From assembly GCA_910578825.1 (NCBI GenBank), contig CAJTSB010000047.1, positions 1 through 19,885 on the forward strand: DNA of 19,885 nt, read 5' to 3'. The notes below the pieces were generated by a model, which was given only the letters and a program-made list of their open reading frames with translations, was not told the origin of the DNA and made no database searches. The translations under genes and the position numbers were made by a program. Origin of the DNA: an uncultured Lachnospiraceae bacterium (GTDB lineage: Bacteria; Bacillota; Clostridia; Lachnospirales; Lachnospiraceae). Of this stretch, positions 7,971 to 14,549 are shown piece by piece. Position 1 is the first letter of the stretch; the number at the start of each line of letters is the position of its first letter.

Positions 7971-8753
7971 ATGCAGGGAGAAGTGATTGAGGGCATCCTC
8001 ATTCCGTTTTTGGGAACGGCTCTGGGGGCGTCCTGTGTTTTTTTTATGAAGAATATGCTGAAAGTTTCATTGCAGAGGATTTTGAACGGATTTGCAGCAG
8101 GGGTTATGGTCGCGGCGTCTATCTGGAGCCTGCTGCTGGCAGCAATGGAACAGGCGGCAGGAATGGGAAGACTGGCATTTGTGCCTGCGGTAATCGGTTT
8201 TTGGATAGGAATTCTGTTTTTGATGGTTTTGGAGCGTGAGGCTCATCATCTCTATCAAAAGAGAGATGAATCAAAATGCGCCCGGACAGCAATGAAAGGG
8301 ACGACAATGATGGTATTGGCTGTGACGCTCCACAATATTCCCGAGGGAATGGCAGTAGGAGCGGTGTTTGCCGGATGTCTGTCAGGCAGCAGCGAAATTT
8401 CCATGGCGGAGGCGTTGGCGCTTTCCATCGGAATTGCTATCCAGAATTTTCCGGAGGGAGCAATAATCTCGATGCCATTGAAAGCGGATGGCATGAAGAA
8501 ACGAAAGGCTTTCGTATGCGGCGTGTTCTCAGGCGTCGTGGAGCCTGTTGCCGCTATCTTTACGGTTCTGGCGTCCGGATTTATCGTTCCAATATTGCCT
8601 TATTTACTGAGTTTTGCAGCGGGAGCCATGATTTATGTCGTGGTGGAAGAGCTGATTCCAGAGATGTCGGAGGGGAAACATTGCAAGATGGGAACGGTGA
8701 TGTTTGCACTTGGGTTTACATTGATGATGGCGTTGGATGTTGCACTTGGCTAA
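7971..8753 (+). CDS. ZIP-family divalent metal transporter
   Basis: A 260-residue integral membrane protein with about eight helices; ATG 7971 follows AGGAGG. Helix IV carries HNIPEG (His121-Gly126) and helix V carries NFPEG (Asn159-Gly163), the paired signatures that form the binuclear metal site in ZIP transporters. The overall form is that of the prokaryotic GufA-like ZIP group. A short cytoplasmic loop with HH at 92-93 may also bind metal. Zinc uptake is the family precedent, but manganese, iron or export cannot be excluded by sequence. It could be read from the kinase operon because no terminator is evident in the gap, but it also may stand alone. Confidence 0.9.
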   Translation: MQGEVIEGILIPFLGTALGASCVFFMKNMLKVSLQRILNGFAAGVMVAASIWSLLLAAMEQAAGMGRLAFVPAVIGFWIGILFLMVLEREAHHLYQKRDESKCARTAMKGTTMMVLAVTLHNIPEGMAVGAVFAGCLSGSSEISMAEALALSIGIAIQNFPEGAIISMPLKADGMKKRKAFVCGVFSGVVEPVAAIFTVLASGFIVPILPYLLSFAAGAMIYVVVEELIPEMSEGKHCKMGTVMFALGFTLMMALDVALG

Positions 8754-8790
8754 ATTACGAACTGAATACTCTTCCTGTTTCTGGGAATAC

Positions 8791-8819
8791 TTTCATCATC
8801 AGCACGAACGTATTATAAT
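8791..8819 (+). promoter_or_regulatory. Candidate promoter upstream of the recombinase unit
   Basis: TATAAT at 8814-8819 is a perfect -10 with TTTCAT (8791-8796) 17 bp upstream as a weak -35. It lies 19 bases before the small gene at 8839 and could drive that gene and, if the intervening hairpin is passed, the recombinase. No SigE- or SigK-type motif was recognised here. Confidence 0.4.
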
Positions 8820-8838
8820 AAGAATGCAGGGTGAATAT

Positions 8839-9012
8839 ATGACAGTCAGCTATTCCATCAATGGAAAATCAATTAAACCGGAGGAACTGAGCGAGATACA
8901 GATTACGAAGAAGGATTATATTGATTACATGGAAGCTATGAAACAGAGCGTAAGCAACAATTTTCGGGAACAGGAAATGGAAGAACAACGTTCGGGTGTC
9001 AGGACATTTTGA
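8839..9012 (+). CDS. 57-residue charged protein next to the recombinase
   Basis: ATG 8839 follows AGGGTG with good spacing and gives 57 residues beginning MTVSYSINGKSIKPEE. The protein is rich in Lys, Glu and Gln and predicted mostly helical after residue 15, with no membrane segment or recognised domain. It ends in a strong hairpin and lies 33 bases before the recombinase start. Small charged proteins beside large serine recombinases sometimes act as directionality factors, but that is inference from position alone. A longer reading from 8737 would overlap the ZIP gene and lacks its own binding site. Confidence 0.6.
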   Translation: MTVSYSINGKSIKPEELSEIQITKKDYIDYMEAMKQSVSNNFREQEMEEQRSGVRTF

Positions 9013-9020
9013 CACCCGAA
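8991..9020 (+). terminator. Strong hairpin between the small gene and the recombinase
   Basis: TTCGGGTGTCA (8991-9001) pairs perfectly over 11 bp with TGACACCCGAA (9010-9020), with loop GGACATTT. The stop codon of the 57-residue gene is inside the 3' arm. Only TTT follows, so termination is probably incomplete. It may lower read-through into the recombinase. Confidence 0.6.
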
Positions 9021-9045
9021 TTTCATGGAAAGGTGTGGATATGGC

Positions 9046-10407
9046 ATGAAGACAGCGGCGATTTACATAAGGGTATCGACTGATTCGCAGGCGGAGGAAG
9101 GTTATTCCATTGACGCGCAGAAAGAACAGCTTTCTGCCTATTGCGTGTCGAAGGGAATTCGGAATTATGAATTTTATATTGATGGCGGCTGGTCAGGCAG
9201 TAATATTGACAGGCCCGGGATGCAGCGGTTGATTGAGGACGTAAACCGGGACAGGATTTCACATGTGATTGTCTATAAACTGGACAGGCTGTCACGTTCG
9301 CAGAAGGATACGCTGTATCTGATTGAGGATGTCTTTAATCCCCATGGCGTGGATTTCGTATCGCTCAATGAGAGCATGGATACCTCTACGCCCATGGGAA
9401 GACTCATGCTGGGAATTTTGTCGGCATTTGCACAGTTAGAGCGTGAAAATATACGGCTGCGTACGCGTATGGGAATGAAGGAGCGCGTGAAATCTGGTTT
9501 GTGGATGGGCGGGGGACGGGTGCCGTTCGGATATGACTATGATCGGGAAAGCGGCATTCTTGTGCCGAATCAGGATGCAGAGAAAGTAAGGCAGATTTAT
9601 AAGTTATATATCGCAGGAAAAGCGCCGCAGGAGATTGCAAACCTTCTGGGGCTCAAATATGACCGGCTGGTGTATCAGATATTGACGCGCAAGAGCAACT
9701 ATGGAATTATCGAGTATAATGGGGAGGAATATCAGGGAAAGCACGAGCCGATTATCTCTAAGGAGCTGTACGATATTGCCATGCGGTGTATGCTGGAACG
9801 AAGATTTGTCCGGGCAAATACGTCGGAACATCTTCTCACCGGTTTGTTGTATTGTGGAAAATGCGGCGCCAGGATGCGCTATCAGAAATGGGGAAACAAG
9901 GGCTGCAAACTGGTCTGCTACTCACAGCAGAAGTCCAAACCGTATCTTGTCAAAGATCCCGATTGCGAGCAGGAAAGAATCTGGGCGGATGAGGTGGAGG
10001 AGATCGTTGTCAAGGCAATTTTTTCATTTGCCAATAACTATAAGCCTGGTGAGACAGAATCGCTTTCGCCCGGCGACGCCTTATCTTTGTTGTATGAGCA
10101 GCAAACCGCCCTCAATAAGAAGATTAAGAAACTGTACATGGTCTATGCGGAAGAGGAGGAAAATGAGATTCTCCTGGAGACGATTGAGGATTTGAAGAAA
10201 AAACTTCATACCATCAACGAGCAGATTGCCTGGAATACGCAAAATGATACTGCCCTGGCGCAGAAACGGGAAAAGACGGAACTTTTGTTAACAATGAACG
10301 GATTGTGGGATACCATGGACGTCAGACAGAAAAAACATATCATTCGAAAGTTGGTTCACAAAGTGGTAATTACGGATGCGCACGTCCATGTTGATTTTTC
10401 TCTCTAG
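9046..10407 (+). CDS. Large serine recombinase (SpoIVCA-like architecture)
   Basis: A 453-residue site-specific recombinase that cuts DNA through a covalent phosphoserine. The resolvase-type catalytic domain (1-150) has IYIRVST with nucleophile Ser11 and YKLDRLSRS with Arg81 and Arg84. A 'Recombinase' DNA-binding domain follows (about 158-255), then a zinc ribbon with CGKC at 270-273 plus later cysteines near 291 and 307. A coiled coil covers about 345-412 and the tail is DVRQKKHIIRKLVHKVVITD. ATG 9046 is chosen because GGAAAGGTG (9028-9036) lies at the right distance; ATG 9025 precedes that site. The reading frame is complete with all catalytic residues. It is convergent with sigG and ends 19 bases before the sigG break, as spoIVCA does with the sigK N-terminal half in B. 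subtilis. It probably made, and may still reverse, this insertion. Confidence 0.93.
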   Translation: MKTAAIYIRVSTDSQAEEGYSIDAQKEQLSAYCVSKGIRNYEFYIDGGWSGSNIDRPGMQRLIEDVNRDRISHVIVYKLDRLSRSQKDTLYLIEDVFNPHGVDFVSLNESMDTSTPMGRLMLGILSAFAQLERENIRLRTRMGMKERVKSGLWMGGGRVPFGYDYDRESGILVPNQDAEKVRQIYKLYIAGKAPQEIANLLGLKYDRLVYQILTRKSNYGIIEYNGEEYQGKHEPIISKELYDIAMRCMLERRFVRANTSEHLLTGLLYCGKCGARMRYQKWGNKGCKLVCYSQQKSKPYLVKDPDCEQERIWADEVEEIVVKAIFSFANNYKPGETESLSPGDALSLLYEQQTALNKKIKKLYMVYAEEEENEILLETIEDLKKKLHTINEQIAWNTQNDTALAQKREKTELLLTMNGLWDTMDVRQKKHIIRKLVHKVVITDAHVHVDFSL

Positions 10408-10717
10408 TATTACGACAAATGATTTTCATTGGCACTGCATAGGTAGAAAATTTGACGCCAATTTCCGGATTAAAGTTATCGATGGATTTTATCAGGCCGA
10501 TACAGCCGATTTGAAACAGGTCGTCCACATTTTCATTGCTATTGGAAAAACGTTTGATGACGCTTAAGACGAGCCGGAGATTTCCTTTAATGTAAGTTTC
10601 CCGTGCCTCCATATCCCCGGCCTTGATGCGGGAAAAGAGGTCGTCCTTCTCTTCGTCCTTTAATACAGGGAGTTTCGATGTGTTGACTCCGCAGATTTCT
10701 ACTTTGTATGCCGCCAT
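10370..10717 (-). CDS. sigG: SigG N-terminal fragment, interrupted by recombinase element
   Basis: The first 97 residues are clearly RNA polymerase sigma-G, the late forespore sigma factor: KVEICGVNTSKLPVL near the start, GNLRLVLSVIKRF, NVDDLFQIGCIGLIKSIDNF and KFSTYAVPM. Full SigG is about 257 residues. After Met97 (base 10427) the match ends and 18 unrelated residues run to a stop inside the 3' end of the recombinase. Regions 2.4, 3 and 4 are missing, so the fragment could touch core polymerase but not read promoters. The ATG follows GGGAGGT, and a SigF/SigG-like promoter lies upstream. There is no internal stop or frameshift, so the break is recent or kept functional by excision. The C-terminal half was not found on the - strand in this window. 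SigG is required for spores, so this strain either restores the gene by recombination, carries another copy, or does not sporulate. Confidence 0.9.
   Translation of the reverse strand: MAAYKVEICGVNTSKLPVLKDEEKDDLFSRIKAGDMEARETYIKGNLRLVLSVIKRFSNSNENVDDLFQIGCIGLIKSIDNFNPEIGVKFSTYAVPMKIICRNTREKNQHGRAHP
10415..10432. other. Candidate recombinase attachment site at the sigG break
   Basis: CAAATGA-TTT-TCATTGG: AATGA (10418-10422) and TCATT (10426-10430) are inverted around TTT, exactly where SigG homology stops (Met97 is codon 10429-10427 on the - strand). Large serine recombinases use imperfect palindromic sites with a short shared core. From memory, the B. subtilis skin element recombines at AATGA. 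The partner site is not seen in the window. Confidence 0.5.
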
Positions 10718-10762
10718 GGTGTTACCTCCCGATTTTTTTAAGTTGCAGTAATCTCACATTAA

Positions 10763-10792
10763 AATAATGCACGTAATTTACTACTTTTATTC
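10763..10792 (-). promoter_or_regulatory. SigF/SigG-like promoter of sigG
   Basis: On the - strand, GAATA (10792-10788) is followed after 18 bases by CATTATT (10769-10763). This fits the forespore pattern GHATR-N17/18-CATWHTA with one mismatch. It lies about 46 bases before the sigG start. In B. subtilis sigG is read by SigF and then by SigG itself. Confidence 0.5.
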
Positions 10793-10813
10793 ATGGAAAT
10801 TTCGTGCTATACT
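10785..10813 (+). promoter_or_regulatory. Candidate vegetative promoter for the coiled-coil gene
   Basis: TATACT at 10808-10813 is a good -10; TTTTAT 17 bp upstream is a weak -35. It overlaps the forespore promoter on the other strand, so the two divergent genes share one short control region. Confidence 0.35.
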
Positions 10814-10874
10814 TTAATTAATAAAATACAGGTTTGTATCTAAATTCATACAGTGGGAAATAGGAGATTTAGCC

Positions 10875-11288
10875 ATGAAGGATGCGATTGATAAGAGAAA
10901 TGATCGGGAAAGAATTGCCAGAAGCATTGTGAAACGCAGTAATATCATCTATACAAGCAGGGAAGAACTGGAGCACAGGGCGAACGAAGAGAAACATCAG
11001 AAGATGCAGGAGGAGCGGGAAGTAGCGGAAGAAGTTGTCCGCAAACTCAAAGAAGAAGAGAATCAGAAGATGGCGATGCAGATACAGAGATTGCTTGCGG
11101 ACCGGGAAATGTTAGAGAGGCAGTTGGAGACAGGAATGGACGCCAGCGGGAAACATCGGATGAGTGGGGTGACCCAGGAGAGAGTGGAGGCGATTTTGAG
11201 TGAAAAAAGCAGGCAGCTCGAAGAGATCATCGCTGCCCATAGTGCGAGCAGTGGGGAAGACAGCGCTGCTCATGGGGAAGAAAGCTAG
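10875..11288 (+). CDS. Charged coiled-coil protein of unknown function
   Basis: A 137-residue soluble protein; ATG 10875 follows TAGGAGA. It has no signal peptide, membrane segment or recognised domain. Residues about 36-115 are a nearly continuous run of Glu, Lys, Arg and Gln with heptad-like Leu and Met, predicting a long helix or coiled coil. The end is small and polar (SASSGEDSAAHGEES). It is transcribed divergently from sigG and leads toward a possible 53-residue gene and dapF. A structural or adaptor role would fit such a protein, but no function can be assigned. Confidence 0.72.
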   Translation: MKDAIDKRNDRERIARSIVKRSNIIYTSREELEHRANEEKHQKMQEEREVAEEVVRKLKEEENQKMAMQIQRLLADREMLERQLETGMDASGKHRMSGVTQERVEAILSEKSRQLEEIIAAHSASSGEDSAAHGEES

Positions 11289-11291
11289 AAT

Positions 11292-11453
11292 ATGGAAGAG
11301 ACATTACCGCCAGATGATGGAGCGGATAACACCTGGACAGAGGAGGCTGTTAAAGAACATGATACGCCGTTCTGTCAGACAGGTATGGAAGAAGGATGGC
11401 AGATGACCCGCAGCGGCGTGTGCCGATACTTTTTGGAGACGTATATTGCATAA
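11292..11453 (+). CDS. Possible 53-residue protein
   Basis: ATG 11292 opens three bases after the preceding stop and reads 53 residues (MEETLPPDDGADNTWTEEAV... to ...VCRYFLETYIA) before TAA at 11451-11453. GGGGAAGA, about ten bases upstream and inside the preceding gene, is a possible binding site. The N-terminal half is acidic and the tail hydrophobic. The close coupling and the acidic, non-repetitive composition favour a real small gene, but nothing confirms it. The overlapping + frame from 11200 looks less natural. Confidence 0.4.
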   Translation: MEETLPPDDGADNTWTEEAVKEHDTPFCQTGMEEGWQMTRSGVCRYFLETYIA

Positions 11454-11502
11454 AACCAGGGCATAAGATAAAGAGAGAATCTTTTTGGAAAAGTGAAACA
11501 GT

Positions 11503-12348
11503 ATGGGTGAAATCATCTTAAAGAAGTATCATGGTCTGGGAAATGATTATCTGGTATTAGACCCCAACAAAAATACATTTGCATTGCAAAGCAGAAATAT
11601 TGAAATGCTGTGCCGAAGGAATTTCGGCGTGGGTGCGGACGGCCTTTTGTATGGTCCGCTCTGGGAAGACGGAAAAATGCGGCTGCGCATTTTTAATTCG
11701 GATGGCTCAGAGGCGGAACAGAGCGGAAATGGCGTCCGCATTTTTGCAAAATATCTTCTGGACGAAGGGTATATCAGGAAGAAGAAGTTTACGCTGAACA
11801 TGCTTGCAGGGCAGGTGGAAGTGGAATTTCTTGAAAAGAATGGCGGTACCATGCGCGTAAATATGGGAAAGCCGGCATATGCCGCTCCGCAGATGCCTTT
11901 CAATGGGCTGGAGGGGGAGGTTGTCAACGCCCATCTCAGGTTTTGGGACAATGATTATAACACAACCTGTCTGTCTGTGGGCAATCCCAACTGTGTCATT
12001 ATGATGGAGGAGGTTACGCCGCAGAAGGCTAAGGAATTGGGGCCGTATGTCGAGCAGTCGCCGTATTTTCCAAACCGCATGAATATGCAGCTCTGTAAAG
12101 TACAGGATCGCAGCCATATTGCGATTGAAATCTATGAGCGCGGGGCAGGCTATACGCTTGCATCTGGTACAGGGGCATGCGCGGCGGCGGCAGCCGCAAG
12201 GCGGATGGGACTGGTCGATGAGAAAGTTACGGTACAGATGCCAGGAGGAAGTCTTCTGGTAGAAATGGATAAGGACAACACGATTTATATGACCGGCAGC
12301 GTGGAACTTGTGGGAACGTTTACGCTGGCGGAACATTTTTTATCATAG
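11503..12348 (+). CDS. dapF: DapF-like diaminopimelate epimerase, Ser-for-Cys variant
   Basis: A 281-residue cytoplasmic protein of the normal DapF length and fold pattern. DapF converts LL- to meso-diaminopimelate for lysine and peptidoglycan. Family motifs are clear: KYHGLGNDYLVLD (8-20), GVGADGLL, NSDGSEAEQSGNGVR (66-79), SVGNPNCV (158-164) and ERGAGYTLASGTGACAA (212-228). In standard DapF the residues before GNG and before GTGAC/GSGAC are the two catalytic cysteines; here they are Ser74 and Ser221. Cys226 in GTGAC is the usual second, non-catalytic Cys. The rest is intact, so this is not a decayed gene. It may be a working serine variant or an enzyme with another amino-acid substrate in the same superfamily. 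ATG 11503 has only a weak GGAAAAG site. argS follows after 144 bases with its own likely promoter. Confidence 0.85.
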   Translation: MGEIILKKYHGLGNDYLVLDPNKNTFALQSRNIEMLCRRNFGVGADGLLYGPLWEDGKMRLRIFNSDGSEAEQSGNGVRIFAKYLLDEGYIRKKKFTLNMLAGQVEVEFLEKNGGTMRVNMGKPAYAAPQMPFNGLEGEVVNAHLRFWDNDYNTTCLSVGNPNCVIMMEEVTPQKAKELGPYVEQSPYFPNRMNMQLCKVQDRSHIAIEIYERGAGYTLASGTGACAAAAAARRMGLVDEKVTVQMPGGSLLVEMDKDNTIYMTGSVELVGTFTLAEHFLS

Positions 12349-12367
12349 GAAATTTTCCTATGATAAA
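12339..12367. repeat. 29-bp perfect palindrome over the dapF stop codon
   Basis: TTTATCATAGGAAA (12339-12352) and TTTCCTATGATAAA (12354-12367) are exact reverse complements around a single T. The dapF stop TAG is in the left arm. No T-run follows on the + strand, so it is a poor classical terminator. It could be an RNA 3'-end stabiliser or a protein-binding site. Confidence 0.6.
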
Positions 12368-12380
12368 GAATGGAGCATAC

Positions 12381-12400
12381 GGCAAAACGGATGTTTTGCC
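12381..12400. repeat. Second hairpin between dapF and argS
   Basis: GGCAAAAC (12381-12388) and GTTTTGCC (12393-12400) pair perfectly around loop GGAT, 13 bases after the palindrome. No T-run follows. Two tidy hairpins in tandem resemble a REP-like intergenic element, but copy number cannot be judged from one window. Confidence 0.45.
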
Positions 12401-12425
12401 AGAGGATAAAATTTTACAAATATAA

Positions 12426-12454
12426 GTGACATCTGCACTTCTTTTTGTTATGAT
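12426..12454 (+). promoter_or_regulatory. Promoter of argS
   Basis: GTGACA (12426-12431) and TATGAT (12449-12454) are 17 bp apart, each one base from consensus. The TATGAT lies in the loop of an inverted repeat TTCTTTTT/AAAAAGAA (12439-12462). No T-box was recognised in this short leader. Confidence 0.55.
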
Positions 12455-12492
12455 AAAAAGAACAGTGGAAAAGGAAGGAATGAGATACGGAA

Positions 12493-14262
12493 ATGGAAAA
12501 GATATTAGACGTTATCAGCAGGGAAGTTGTAAATGCATTTCAGGACAATGGGTACGATGGAAAATATGGAAAGGTAACGCTTTCCAATCGCCCGGATTTG
12601 TGCGAATACCAGTGCAACGGCGCGATGGCAGCGGCAAAGGAATATAAGTGTGCGCCTTTTATGATTTCAGATAAGGTGGCGGAAAGCCTAAAAGAAAATC
12701 CGATGTTTGAGACCGTTGATTCGGTAAAACCGGGATTTTTGAATTTGAAATTACATCCGGGATATCTGGCAGATTATTTACAGGAAATGGCGCAGGATTC
12801 CGAACGTCTGGGCTGCAAAATATGTGAAAATCCCAGAACGATTATGATTGATTACGGCGGACCCAATGTAGCAAAACCGCTTCATGTGGGACATTTGCGC
12901 TCTGCGATTATCGGGGAGAGCGTGAAACGGATCGGGAAGTTCATGGGCCATACGATGATTGGTGATGTTCATCTGGGCGACTGGGGATTGCAGATGGGAT
13001 TGATTATCACCGAATTGAAAGAGCGCAAACCGGAGCTTGTATATTTTAAAGAGGATTATGAAGGGGAATATCCAAAGGAGGCGCCTTTTACGATTGGAGA
13101 ACTGGAGGAAATCTATCCTTTTGCCAGTGCAAAATCAAAAGAAGACGACGCCTACAAGGAAATGGCAATGCAGGCGACGTATGAATTGCAGCATGGACGG
13201 AAGGGATATCAGGCCCTGCTTGGACATATCTTAGATGTGTCCGTCAGTGATTTGAAACGTAATTATGAGAATTTGAATGTCTCTTTTGAGTTGTGGAAAG
13301 GGGAATCGGATGCGCAGCCCTTTATACCGGACATGGTGCAGAAGATGAAGGACGATGGATTTGCCCATATCAGCGAGGGCGCTCTGGTCGTAGATGTAAA
13401 AGAAGAATCTGATACGAAAGAGGTACCGCCCTGTATGATTCTCAAGTCAGACGGCGCATCGCTCTATAATACGACTGATTTGGCGACCATCGTATGGCGT
13501 ATGCGGGATTATCAGCCGGACGAGATTATCTATGTGGTGGACAAGCGTCAGGAACTGTATTTTACACAGGTATTTCGCTGTGCAAGGAAGACCGGGCTGG
13601 TAAAACCGGAGACGGAATTGAAATTTCTGGGATTCGGCACGATGAATGGCAAGGACGGCAAGCCTTTTAAGACGCGCGAGGGCGGCGTTATGCGTCTGGA
13701 ATATCTGGTAGATGAAATCAACGAGGAAATGTATCAGAAGATTACGGATAATCATACCGTGGAGGAAGAGGAAGGACGCAAGACTGCGAAAATGGTGGCG
13801 CTTTCTGCCATCAAATACGGTGATTTATCGAATCAGGCGTCCAAAGATTATATCTTTGACGTGGAGCGTTTTACTTCCTTTGAGGGGAATACCGGACCCT
13901 ATATCCTGTATACGATAGTTAGAATCAAATCCATCCTCAAAAAATATCAGGCAGAGAAGAGCTTGCCGGAAATGGCAAAGATACTTCCGGCGCACTCGGA
14001 GAGCGAGAAGGCTCTGATGCTTGAAATCAGTAAATTCAACAGTATGATGGAATCGGCGTTTACAGATACTGCGCCCCATAAGGTGTGCGCATACATTTAT
14101 GATCTGTCCAATGCTTTTAACCATTTTTATCATGAGACGAAAATTCTTGCCGAGCAGGATGAGATGGTGCAGGCAGGTTACATCTGTTTGCTGGAGCTTA
14201 CCAGGCATGCCCTGGAAATCTGCATTGATGTGCTGGGATTTGAGGCGCCGGAGCGGATGTAA
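12493..14262 (+). CDS. argS: Arginyl-tRNA synthetase
   Basis: A 589-residue class I aminoacyl-tRNA synthetase that charges tRNA-Arg, of typical bacterial length. The N-terminal add-1 domain (about 1-110) binds the tRNA elbow. The HIGH motif is HVGH at 131-134 within GGPNVAKPLHVGHLRSAIIGE. The KMSKS equivalent is the usual degenerate form in ArgRS, here GKPFKTREGG near residues 389-398. The C-terminal DALR anticodon-binding domain starts near residue 470 and ends in the family's PERM. ATG 12493 lies 14 bases after AAGGAAGG; no better in-frame start exists. It has its own likely promoter and a terminator-like hairpin downstream. Confidence 0.97.
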   Translation: MEKILDVISREVVNAFQDNGYDGKYGKVTLSNRPDLCEYQCNGAMAAAKEYKCAPFMISDKVAESLKENPMFETVDSVKPGFLNLKLHPGYLADYLQEMAQDSERLGCKICENPRTIMIDYGGPNVAKPLHVGHLRSAIIGESVKRIGKFMGHTMIGDVHLGDWGLQMGLIITELKERKPELVYFKEDYEGEYPKEAPFTIGELEEIYPFASAKSKEDDAYKEMAMQATYELQHGRKGYQALLGHILDVSVSDLKRNYENLNVSFELWKGESDAQPFIPDMVQKMKDDGFAHISEGALVVDVKEESDTKEVPPCMILKSDGASLYNTTDLATIVWRMRDYQPDEIIYVVDKRQELYFTQVFRCARKTGLVKPETELKFLGFGTMNGKDGKPFKTREGGVMRLEYLVDEINEEMYQKITDNHTVEEEEGRKTAKMVALSAIKYGDLSNQASKDYIFDVERFTSFEGNTGPYILYTIVRIKSILKKYQAEKSLPEMAKILPAHSESEKALMLEISKFNSMMESAFTDTAPHKVCAYIYDLSNAFNHFYHETKILAEQDEMVQAGYICLLELTRHALEICIDVLGFEAPERM

Positions 14263-14334
14263 TAAAATGTGTCTGCTGCGTTGATTATGTAATGCAAATG
14301 GTAAATTGCTGGATGATATTCGGCAAATTATTTT

Positions 14335-14366
14335 GATGCCATAGGAGAAATTTCTTCTATGGCGTC
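14335..14366 (+). terminator. Terminator after argS
   Basis: GATGCCATAGGAGAAA (14335-14350) pairs with TTTCTTCTATGGCGTC (14351-14366), with two mismatches and a tight apex, followed by TTTAAAA. The rest of 14263-14470 has no gene that I can support. Confidence 0.55.
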
Positions 14367-14470
14367 TTTAAAATGGAATATTTTGTTGTTTATATTGTTT
14401 CTGTTGCCCATGATCAGATATCACAGTTCATTCTGTGCTTTTTTCGGATGGTTGATAATTTGCATTGGAT

Positions 14471-14499
14471 TTGCAAAAAATGTCAAAATATGCTATATT
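14471..14499 (+). promoter_or_regulatory. Promoter of the candidate RiPP cassette
   Basis: TTGCAA (14471-14476) and TATATT (14494-14499) are 17 bp apart, and TG at 14491-14492 forms an extended -10. It sits 50 bases before the membrane coiled-coil gene, which probably leads a three-gene transcript. Confidence 0.55.
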
Positions 14500-14549
14500 T
14501 AATAATATTTGGCATATATGGAAGATTTATTTTATGGGGAGTAAGTAAA

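Noticed and set aside
8276..8818. 180-codon + strand frame overlapping the ZIP gene
   Set aside because: It overlaps HNIPEG/NFPEG coding sequence in another frame and its product is rich in Arg, Gly and Cys without a domain pattern.
11200..11406. 68-codon + strand frame spanning the end of the coiled-coil gene
   Set aside because: It overlaps two better-placed frames and yields a highly basic product typical of a shadow of Glu-rich coding sequence.
11707..12336. 209-codon - strand frame inside dapF
   Set aside because: Antisense to a clear DapF-like gene, with a Cys/His/Arg-rich product typical of shadow frames.
12401..12492. T-box leader for argS
   Set aside because: The leader is too short, and the conserved T-box sequence was not seen.
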